Shown here in pieces: positions 55,658 through 64,000 of a stretch of DNA of 64,000 bases (positions within the stretch are counted from its first letter, which is position 1; each line of letters opens with the position of its first letter). The stretch covers positions 4,632,330 to 4,696,329 of the forward strand of contig BCHX01000002.1 of NCBI GenBank assembly GCA_001599755.1, written 5' to 3'. Under the pieces are notes generated by a model. It was not told the DNA's origin and did not search any database. It worked only from the letters and a program-made list of their open reading frames with translations. The position numbers were made by a program, and so were the translations under genes. The stretch comes from Gliomastix tumulicola. Its lineage: Eukaryota; Ascomycota; Sordariomycetes; Hypocreales; Bionectriaceae.

Positions 55658-55930
55658 ATGTGTCGATACATTCTGCTCGCTGATACCTGTGGCTGCTACG
55701 GACCTCTGTGGACCTCCCCAGACGAAATCTGCCCTCTCGTCATGCAGCAGATCAACCGCATCAACGAGCCCGAGGCGTGGGAAGGCGACGCCGTCGATCA
55801 GCTTCCTTTCCAGTATCCTCCGCAGTGCGAAATGGGCTGGCACAACCTGACGATCGTCAAGACCAACGTACACTGCGGCCAGCCCGACTGCCCGGCACTT
55901 ATCAAACCGACACCCTGCGAACCGCAGTGA
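55658..55930 (+). CDS. Small cysteine-rich intracellular protein, uncharacterised
   Basis: A single-exon frame of 90 residues from ATG 55658. It contains eight cysteines: CRYILLADTCGCYGP at the start, EICPLV, then PPQCEMGW, VHCGQPDCPAL and a final PTPCEP. There is no signal peptide, so the cysteines more likely bind zinc than form disulfides. The pattern C-x8-C-x-C near the start with paired CxxxxC at the end is seen in many small fungal proteins of unknown function. The upstream frame extends 19 codons but without an ATG. Confidence 0.6.
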   Translation: MCRYILLADTCGCYGPLWTSPDEICPLVMQQINRINEPEAWEGDAVDQLPFQYPPQCEMGWHNLTIVKTNVHCGQPDCPALIKPTPCEPQ

Positions 55931-57328
55931 GGATGCTTGGACTTGGCTTTCCGAAGCTGCCCAAGAGAGGTCAGAGCGAATAACAAAGCCGTCGCGTCAA
56001 CGCATGCGATGAATGGTAGGAGAAGGTGGTGCTGCTGGATCGAAAGGGGTTGGTCGTTAGGGTTCGCGCGCAGATTGCGTTGGGGTCGTGGATGAGATTC
56101 GAATGGTGCTGCCCGGCATGGATGCAACCACATGGAGTCCCTGGGGAACGAACATCGGCAGACTTGACATAAATAAGACTGAATCGATTGGAAGGAGACT
56201 TGAACTAGCGATGATGTAGCAAAGGTGACGCCGTGAAGTCTCAGCGCCCGAGGCACACCATGCCTCAAACTTCGTGATAGCATTTATGTGCACCAAGAAA
56301 ATGGAATCCCCCAGCCACGCGAATGGCGAGCTTCCTGCCGCGCATCGTTAGTAGTATCCTTGGAACTGCGCAGAAGGAACATGTGATTTCGACACTGACC
56401 TGGGAGGAAAAAAGGTGAAGTCATCGCCCTCTAGAGAATGACCGGAATTGAGTTATGCCACGGCCACAAGGAATCCCCCGAGAGAGAGACCAAGGGCACA
56501 CGACACGCCGCGTATTGCACTCAAGTTTAACAACAAGCTTCGCAGCGACTTCCCATAGAGCACAAGAAATAGACACCCCCTGAGGACACAAAGAAGACCC
56601 CGAGAGGCCCCCCCCGCGCATAGAGGCGTCATGTCCTTGGTCTGAGATTTCTGATGCCGTTCTGCAGGCGTCGATTGACGCGCAGGCCATCACTGGCAGA
56701 GCTCCAGATCATGGATCGGACGATCCACGACCGGGGCCGTAAGAGGTTGAAGCGTACTCCGAATTTCCCACATGCGTGAATGAATCGGTGAGAAGGCCCG
56801 CGCGGTGCGTGAGCAAGGGCGGGCTTTCTCTGTTTGTAGCATGGAAACGCAGCGTTGAAGAGGGCGATGGCTTGGGGGAGAGAAGGGAGAGGAGAGGAAG
56901 CTTCAATGATTTTTTTCTGAGTCACTTTTGTTTGCTGTGCTGGGACCCACTTTGCGTGTGGTCGGAGCTGTGCGCCGATTGTCCGGAGGGGTCGCTGAGG
57001 CGCCTGAGGTGCCTGTAACCTCGCACACTTTCAGCGCAACAGCGCTGTGGCAGTCCCTGGAGTTGGGAAGCTTAGCCGCTAAATCCATCTTATAGCCCTC
57101 GATTTCCTCGACTTTACGTCTAGTGATACACATGGATGGTGATTTACTACACTGCGACTGATGGGAAAGGCAGGGCATGAGTAGTTGGAAAGCCGGCGTA
57201 GAGTAAGTATTGAGTGAGACCCCGGATGATTTTCTATGTGGGTTTGAACAAGAGAAAAAAAAAGAGAAAGAGAAGACGGGAGCCAAAGGGGAAGCTATCG
57301 TGGGCGGGCTCGAAAAGGCAAAAATACA
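55931..57328. other. Intergenic spacer
   Basis: About 1.4 kb between the small cysteine-rich gene and the tRNA gene. Frames up to 161 codons overlap antisense to the small gene or are low complexity; no motif is seen. Confidence 0.55.
57320..57324 (-). terminator. RNA polymerase III terminator (T5)
   Basis: Five consecutive T residues on the minus strand, four bases after the discriminator base of tRNA-Arg, as expected for Pol III termination. Confidence 0.75.
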
Positions 57329-57401
57329 AGCCCACGCCAGTAGTCGAAACTGGAATCTCCTGATTCGTAGTCAGACGCCTTAACCATTGGGCCACGCGGG
57401 C
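57329..57401 (-). tRNA. tRNA-Arg (anticodon ACG)
   Basis: A 73-base cloverleaf without intron. The acceptor stem GCCCGCG pairs with CGTGGGC with one G-U pair, and the discriminator base is 57329. The anticodon stem-loop is TCTGA-CTACGAA-TCAGG, with anticodon ACG, which after A-to-I editing reads CGU/CGC/CGA. The T arm is CCAGT-TTCGACT-ACTGG, holding the B box; TGGCCCAATGG provides the A box and D arm. Confidence 0.93.
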
Positions 57402-58737
57402 TTATGTCTCAGTCTACCGAATTTTGCACTAATAACCCCGGCCACGCGGCAGGCGTCGATCCGCCCTACCTGCTCTCTCATCTGCTTCAGGTACCCTTTA
57501 CTATGGCCGACTTGACAACTATTTGATACTGAAAGCTACAATGGATCTTGATGTGAGGAACCGCTGTCTCGATTTCGATCGGGGCGGAGACGACTCGAGC
57601 AATCTGAAGATGCCTATTGATATATGAAGTTCACCTTTGACCAAGACCACTACTAACACCGCACGCACTTGCTCAGACAAGCGTGCACGGATTAAGACGA
57701 CGACTGAGCCCATTTGGCAGAGGTATTATTGTAGATAGGCGAAATAATGGTTTGACCCGGATTGAGACGACCAATGGCTTGCAAGAAATGTGTTAAATGC
57801 CACATTCAGCGCTATCATCTCATGGACTCTGGTCGTCCGTGTGGCGGCGACAAAAACGACGGAAAATAAACGATGTCTCAACCATGAAAAAGGGATGCAA
57901 GGGAGAGCAGGGTGTATATATAACGGGAAACGGCGTTCAACCGAAGCAGAAGAGGGAGGGGGGAGGGCGCGATGTGATTCCTTTCAGTCTATCTCGGTGT
58001 GTGCACATGTTGATGTCTGAGCTCTCAATCTATTGTGTGGCTCACTTACTGGATGGCAAATGGGCACAGCCGCCCTAGCAAGTGCCAAAAAGAAACAGCT
58101 TTGATACTCACTAAATCCCCCAAATTTAGCTCGCTAGCGGCCCCAGTATATCACCCGTCAGCATCCCGTCGGCATCAAGCAGGGGACAGAAAAACTGTCC
58201 CTCTAAAACTGGTCTCACGCCATGTGCTTATACAAACGTCCGAATTTTAATAGTCAAAATCAGTCCCCTTCTTTAATAAAAATATCAGAAAAATCCTCAG
58301 CTTCTGAATTAAGGTTTAGAGGCTACTATGCTTTACTTTTCTACCTTATGTCTACCATTATTAAACGGAAAGCTGCCTCTGAATTATTTCGTGGGGATGG
58401 TTTTTCTGTCCCCCGCTTGGGCATGCACATGTTATGCGCAAGGATTGGGTCCCAGAGAGCCAGGGAATCCTAGGATGGCAGCAAGGTCTAGAAGCAAGCA
58501 GGGATGTCGGGGCCCTAAGGTTCCGTCGATGCCTTGATTGGCTGAGAGAAGGTCTGAATCCTACCTCGTCTCGACAGGCCGAGACGTCTGAGCTCCACAG
58601 CACCGCGTATGTATATATATACTTGATTTGACCGCCCTCGCGCATCCCTACCTATCCATGGATGCGATGCTCACGAGGTTCACAAACTCTCGATAGACTG
58701 GCATCTATTGGTGGTAAAGTTACAGCTACCAACAGTC
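57402..58737. other. Intergenic with an AT-rich patch
   Basis: About 1.3 kb. The part 58,080-58,420 is distinctly AT-rich (TTTAATAGTCAAAAT, TAATAAAAATATC) against GC-richer flanks and contains a 7-bp GGGACAG/CTGTCCC hairpin near 58181-58201. It could be a repeat remnant altered by RIP. No gene is recognised. Confidence 0.5.
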
Positions 58738-60027
58738 ATGGACGGCAGTACATCGCCTTCCTCAGTCTGGGACGCCATAGCGACACAACGACTCGACCCC
58801 CCAGTGGCATATCCAATGGAAGCAATGATGGATGACGGCAACCCCATCGCCCTCGTCTCTAACACATCAATCGTGGGGCATATCACCGACGCAGCCGCAC
58901 GCGGTCACACATGTGGAATCGGTATGCTTACCCAGAACAAGTCCCCGACGTTTCGAATACGCATTCTTCTGACAACGAATTTGCAGATGATGTGAGGCGT
59001 AAATGGGCATGTCCCTGCCAAGTCCTCCAGAAAGCTCAATGTACCAGGACTCACACCAAGAATGTCGAAGGTGGCACCGAGAATCTCCGCCGATTGAAGT
59101 GTGTCTACCAGTCCCTAGTCCACTTCTCCGCTCGCTGCCGGTCCTAACATGGTCCCTCATCCATAAAGGGAACACATAAGCAGGAAGCACGTGAGGTCGA
59201 ACCTATGCCCTCGATGCTGGGTATTGCTGCCTCCAAAGAACCGGAAATCGCAACGCCCAGTCAGAAGCCATACAACTTGTGTCGCCCGGCCTATGCCCCA
59301 CGATATGTTCCTCATGAGCCCAGAACAGGAGCGTATCGTGATGAAGCACTCTTTCCCTTGCCGCTCTAGTATGTCACAAGCAGAGACAGAAGATGCTTGG
59401 TGGAGTCTGCTCGAGACTTTTGCCCCCGAGTTAAAGAGGTTTGGGAAGAACCATCTCGCCAACCATGTCTCGCCTTGTAGGTCGTCTGCTGGATGCAGCT
59501 GTGGGCCGTCTAACTAATTCATGCATAGACTATTCATCTACGAATACGGTGTGAGTCCCATCGCTTATCAAGACTCTCGAAGACGAGATCACCGGCGCTG
59601 CAGGGTGAGTTGATAGCAAATGTTTCTTGACTGCTCTCCTTCTAACTTGGAAATGCGAAAAACTAGGAGATCTGCCTTATGCCTAGACAATTCTCTGCCT
59701 TTTGACGGCTCTCTGGACTTCGAAGATCTTCTTTCTGCCGGGGACAGCTTCCTTCATTCTACGCCTTGGAGTCAACAGACGAGCAATGAAGGGACTGTAG
59801 CACAAGGTCGGGATGGCACACAGCAACATTTGCCTTATGTCGCTTCCATGCCGGCATATCCCGAAGTCGACAGCACTTCAACCGCTCAGCCGTTCCAGCA
59901 GTTTGAATCATTTCCATGCCCCAACTGCAAGGGAATAGGCAAAATCACTCCGTACCAAGAGCTCTATGAGAGGAGGCTGCAGCGGCTGGAGAAAAAATAT
60001 GAGAAACTGAAAGCTAAGAACGGCTGA
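58738..60027 (+). CDS. Degenerate C2H2-finger protein, paralog A
   Basis: A member of a fungal family with atypical C2H2-like fingers. Exons 58738-58921, 58987-59098, 59169-59476, 59529-59550 and 59667-60027 close one frame (328 residues). The finger region reads WACPCQVLQKAQC, then NLRRLK|EHISRKHVRSNLC, PRCWVLL, a C-term HTTC and MFLMSPEQE, parallel to paralog B. Helical WWSLLETFAPELKRFGK follows. In the region equivalent to exon 3 of paralog B the frame meets TGA at 59551-59553, where B has Arg. The G in front plus this TGA create a GTGAGT donor; using it skips 21 codons and keeps frame. A late FPCPNCKGIGKIT motif and a basic coiled coil end the protein. Confidence 0.72.
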
Positions 60028-61310
60028 AAGATTTTCCCTCTAATTTGATGAGAATGCCTACTGGGCATGGAGTTTGGGCATAGATATCGCAGAGAATGTG
60101 GCGTATCTCTGTCGGGATTGTAGAACGGCTGCTATTACTGGAAGATGCATTCCCTGTACTTGGACCATATTATTACATGAAGTTCTTCTTTATAGGGCGC
60201 AAGATGTGACTGCTGTACCGCTATATTGAAATACTAGTGGCCACTCTGTCATTATGTGCGGTGTCGCCGCCGGTCGGTGATCTTTTAAGTCTACGCCGGG
60301 CTTTAGATAATTTTCACGCAACGAAAGCTGTGGAAATAATGTTCCAGTGTCCAGTCAAACAGAAAGAGGCCCTATCTGGATGATTACAAACAAACCTGAA
60401 GCGTATAAAAGTCATCAAATTGACCGACATTACAATTACGCACGAACATGGGAAGGCCTCAAGAGCCTCTCCAAGCCGGAAGCCTCACTGGCATCCTGAC
60501 TAGTATGCAAAAGCATGGATCCGGGATCGTTGTTCGTATGCCGGCCGTTAAAACACTCGGCAAGGCCAGGAGCAAGGGTTAGGAATTTTTTATTGTGGTT
60601 GAATGCTCTGGCAATACATAGCACACTGATTGTGTGAAGGCAAGGACAGCACGACCCTCATTGCCGTGCACTTACTCCCATCAAGGAAATACCAATTCTG
60701 ACACGTCGCTCGGTGTTTGGATAATCAGCTGGAATATTTTTGCGCTGCCTCCATGGATGGCAATGGGCCTGGTAGTATATATAACACTTGCACAAAACCT
60801 ATAAAATTGTCAGACCAACGCAGTACGGTCACGCACTTGGTGTTTGTTGGCACAAAATGTGTAAAAGTGCGCACAGTGTGTCTAATAGCGAGTCCTGGCT
60901 CTAGCCGCAATAGGCAGTTGGAAAACAAAAGGCGTAGTATTATTCCACATCCCTGTCACTCAACAGCTACTCGTGGAGTGACGGACATCTTCATAAGCAT
61001 GTGCTCGTAACACCAGGTCCAACCGTTCAACCCAAGAGGAGCTCGGTATTACCTTGATTTGAATGCAGCACTACTGCGGAGCGCTGGCGTGCACAGCCGG
61101 CTGAGAGGCCTGCGATGTGTGCGGGAACACATAAGCCGTTAGATCCCATTTATGGTGGCCCAGTCGATGACGAGGGATAAATGCAAATGCTTAATGCGTG
61201 AAAGCCTGCTCGGCGCCGTAAGTTTGTGAATAGAGCCAAATTCCGTCAAGCTCGTCTTTGACCAAGGCTCCAAGGTTATCAGACAAAGGGGTTATGTACA
61301 TACTATCTCA
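60028..61310. other. Intergenic spacer between the finger-protein paralogs
   Basis: About 1.3 kb without convincing genes, left of the MITE-like element. On the minus strand near 61190-61300 there is a short coding-like stretch (PLSDNLGALVKDELDGIWLY) ending at a stop. Confidence 0.5.
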
Positions 61311-61765
61311 GGCCCTGATAACGAAGAGCGGCAGACTCTGCCCTCGCCGGCGAGTGTGCATAAAAAGCACACTTTACCTGATTAAGACTATATAACTTGA
61401 GATTTCCCCAAGCAGGTGTATCTTTTTGACAAGAGAGCCTGGTAGGGCCCTCTTTCTACTCTAGAAGTTGCCAAGGGATTTGGCGATTTCTGCCGCCCGG
61501 TGAGGCCAAAAAGCTGCCAAAAGCTGCCGGCCAACTTCTCGCCGGCAGCTTTCTGCTCAAGCAGCCGGCCGCATGTATTCATCCTTACCTAAGTATATCC
61601 CCACTCTATTACTATGGTAAGATACTTCTCTTTAAATTCCTACTATATCCCCACTTAAATCTTGCCTACTGCTGGGACCCTTACCAGTACAACAGCATTT
61701 TTACGCTAGGCGAATGTACTGTCTGCCAGCGAGGGCAGAGTCTGCCGCTCTTCGTTATCAGGGCC
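61311..61765. mobile_element. MITE-like element with about 37-bp terminal inverted repeats
   Basis: The left end (from 61311, GGCCCTGATAACGAAGAGCG) and the reverse complement of the right end (to 61765) are identical for about 37 bases. The 455-bp element is flanked by TCA on both sides (61308-61310 and 61766-61768), a 3-bp target duplication as in PIF/Harbinger-type elements. The interior holds no transposase frame but has a 12-bp perfect hairpin (61520-61531 with 61541-61552, AAAGCTGCCGGC) and direct repeats of TATATCCCCACT. It is non-autonomous; the superfamily is a guess. Confidence 0.75.
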
Positions 61766-62287
61766 TCAATGTCGGAGATGGATGCAAATCCAAGCGTGAG
61801 TGGACGGAAAGGGGCCTTCTTTGACCTAATGTACGGAGTAAATGAAGCCATTTGTTTTTTTTTAGCTTGGTCGCCTTCGTTGAGCGCCTCGTCGCTGGAA
61901 ACGACAGTGAAGGAGGGTGCTGTATCTTTTAGGTATTCCTTTGTACCAAGTCTGCGAACCACGCGAACCACGCGAACCACTGGACAAGGCGGCAGATTAC
62001 ATGAGTCTATAAAGGCTCATTGCCCGGGATGCCTCCAGCGGGTGCCCAGCGACGCGCCAAGTTTTTGGTGCAACCCCACGACACCTAAGTTATTGCCTAG
62101 GCTCTCCAGTGGCTGTTCAGTCTGCCTGTGCCCTTCGGTTAGGGCACCTCGACCCCAAACCGCGAGGTCGAGCTGAATTTGTACGCAAACTGCCACGTCA
62201 ATCCGCCACTGCGACAGACAGAACGCTCAAGAGGATCTCTACCTACCGTGTTGTCTTAGGCAAGGGACAATTTTCCCAGATAGCATC
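61766..62287. other. Intergenic between MITE and paralog B
   Basis: About 520 bases. Contains a 9-bp minisatellite (three CGAACCACG-type units, 61954-61980) and a poly-T run near 61854. A minus-strand frame (61980-61681) runs into the MITE terminus; it may be part of an interrupted older gene. Paralog B promoter lies here. Confidence 0.5.
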
Positions 62288-63627
62288 ATGAACATTAACC
62301 CGTCGATGATTCCAGCTTGGGGCGGTTCGAGTCCGTCAGCCCTGCTGGAGATGCCGTCTCCACCCCCTGTGAGCGGTCTCGTAGCGCCTAACGATGTGAA
62401 GGACCAACGAGCTTTCACTGCATCAGCTTGCAATCCGCCCATCACAGAAAACGACATTGACGACGCAACACCACAAGTGGAGAAGTCCCCGGGCCGTATA
62501 CAGAAGGGCCGTCGTCACACCCCGCAGAAAACCAGACGCACCCGCTCCTCCCGCACAAAGGCAGTCAAGACGCCGCCTCTCGCCGCCTCACGCCGGTTCG
62601 CATGCCCATGCCAAGTGCTTGGATACACAGATGATTGTCTCCGACCCTACAAAAGAAATCCCGACGGCGGCGCCTCGAATGTACGCCGACTGAAGTAAGT
62701 GCTTACCTTCCACTTAACTCATATTGGGGTGATACATTATCACGACTGACATGATGTCCTTTTTTTCGACAGAGAGCATTTGGAGAGAAAACATGTGAAG
62801 TCGAATCGATGCCCCACCTGTTGGGTATCGATTGAAAAGAACACGATCAACCATCACACCTGCGGGCGTATCCAAAAAGGCATGTTTCTCATGACCAAAG
62901 AACAGGAGGGCGAGATGAATGAGCTCCGTTTCCCCGCCGGGTTGAATACTCCAACGGAAGATGCGGAGAAAGCATGGTGGAGGCTGCTTACAGTCTTTGC
63001 CCCCGCACTAAAGGAATTCGGCAAGGAGCGTCTGGCAAAGCATATTTCGCCGTGTAAGTCATCAGGAGCAAGTAGAGTAGCCACGGGCTAACAATTCACA
63101 GACTTTTCAGTCGATGGGAGTAGAATGACTATCGGAAAACTTCTTCAAACTCTCCAGGATGAGAATGAGAGCATCTCCTGGTAAGAGACTCCCGAGCCCT
63201 TCAATCTTCTCCGCCTCCTGACTTAATGCGCTCTGCTAGGGATTCCGCGTGGTTGGGGTCTACCAACTGGAACAGTTTGCCCGTGGATAATCAATATCCA
63301 CAGCCCGCGGGCTGGGATGGGCAGATGAACATCATGTCGATTATGCCTTTTAACGGCCCGGAAGTGTACAATGACGATATGTCGCACCAGCAGTCCATGG
63401 CCTCGGCAGCTGTCTCGGCCACTTCGACGGCCAACACCCCAGCCCATCGGCCGTTTCAGCAGGATGCACCATATCCGTGCTTTCATTGCTGGGGAACCGG
63501 CCGGTCTCCTCCGCCTCAAGGAGGTGTATTGGTTAGGTTTCCACGACTTGAAGAGGAATGTACGCAGCTACGGAACATGCGCGCTGGGGAGGCGGCAGCT
63601 GCGGAGAACATGAGCTTTTCTTTCTGA
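62288..63627 (+). CDS. Degenerate C2H2-finger protein, paralog B
   Basis: An intact paralog of the gene at 58738, same strand. Exons 62288-62694, 62773-63053, 63102-63180 and 63240-63627 give 384 residues; phases 2, 1 and 2 fit. The N-terminal 100 residues are Pro/Ser-rich then strongly basic (GRRHTPQKTRRTRSSRTK), suited to nuclear import. The finger block is FACPCQVLGYTDDC, NVRRLKEHLERKHVKSNRC, PTCWVSI and HHTC, followed by GMFLMTKEQE and a conserved helix (WWRLLTVFAPALKEFGKERL). Late in the protein PYPCFHCWGTGRS mirrors PCPNCKGIG in paralog A. The introns sit at the same sites in both copies. DNA binding is likely but unproven. Confidence 0.83.
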
Positions 63628-64000
63628 ACATTTTGAGGCTGGGACTCTCGAGGAAATTGGTTTCATGCACTGAGGGATGTTTGGTATAATGTTGAGATGT
63701 TACGAGACTACATGTAAGAAGGGTTGACTTATAGATGCTTTGTTTACATGGACTTTTGAAGAACCAATTCTCCCTACTAGTCCTCTTCTTGATCTGGGCA
63801 TTCTACAACTAGGCTGGCCACACTTTGCCTTCGTGATGTTATCCTAGGTATGCTGCCGATACTGGATGAAGTACTATTGGATACCGAAGAGGAAGAGGCG
63901 GTGTAGGAGGATTTGGAAGGGTGGTTGGTACTTAAAAACAGACGTCATGGAGCGGGAGCATCCATTTCGGGAGCGAGGGGTGTTGAAGTGCAAGTAGTGA
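63628..64000. other. 3' flank to the window end
   Basis: About 370 bases after paralog B; no gene seen. Confidence 0.6.

Noticed and set aside
61681..61980. Minus-strand frame of 99 codons as a real gene
   Set aside because: It crosses the MITE terminus and includes a 9-bp minisatellite; at best it is a remnant.

Overview
This window is nuclear DNA of a filamentous ascomycete (Pezizomycotina, probably a Sordariomycete). Short spliceosomal introns (about 50-230 nt, GTAAGT/GTATGT-type donors), several Zn2Cys6 transcription factors, a HET-domain gene, KP4-like secreted proteins, CBM18 modules and GC-rich coding sequence all point that way. The species cannot be fixed from the sequence. I resolved 23 protein-coding genes (one running off the left edge), two decayed transcription-factor genes, one tRNA-Arg(ACG) and one MITE-like element. 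Exon borders below were derived by hand from splice signals and reading-frame continuity.

Layout. 0-12 kb is accessory in character: a partial HET-domain gene, a secreted beta-propeller lactonase-like protein, a Zn2Cys6 factor disabled by three in-frame TAG codons and several frameshifts, two divergent KP4-like secreted proteins around a small tandem repeat, an aminoglycoside-phosphotransferase-like kinase and a truncated Zn2Cys6 relic. 12-17 kb holds a zinc alcohol dehydrogenase, a 64-residue cysteine-rich secreted peptide built from tiny exons, and a DUF4419 protein.

16.9-26.9 kb is the most interesting block: a chitin-deacetylase-like enzyme with one N-terminal and two C-terminal CBM18 modules, a chitin-synthase-like GT2 membrane enzyme, and, divergent across 2.7 kb, a nucleotide-sugar 6-dehydrogenase whose active-site motif resembles UDP-N-acetylhexosamine dehydrogenases. 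Together they could make, oxidise and deacetylate an extracellular acidic aminosugar polymer; this is inference from gene content.

27-32 kb is a large DUF3433 membrane protein. 32-43 kb looks like a small catabolic or transport cluster: a Dal5-type MFS permease, two Zn2Cys6 regulators, a DUF1989 (urea-carboxylase-associated) protein and a polytopic membrane protein, with GATA-type sites in shared promoters.

44-57 kb is mostly conserved housekeeping: a FAR1-type DNA-binding protein, a small conserved protein, ribosomal protein eL34, an NDUFAF3-like complex I assembly factor, an alpha/beta-hydrolase fused to a dual-specificity phosphatase, a Pho8-like alkaline phosphatase whose start codon sits alone in its exon, and a small cysteine-rich protein. 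tRNA-Arg follows. 58.7-63.6 kb carries two paralogous degenerate C2H2-finger proteins flanking a 455-bp MITE-like element.
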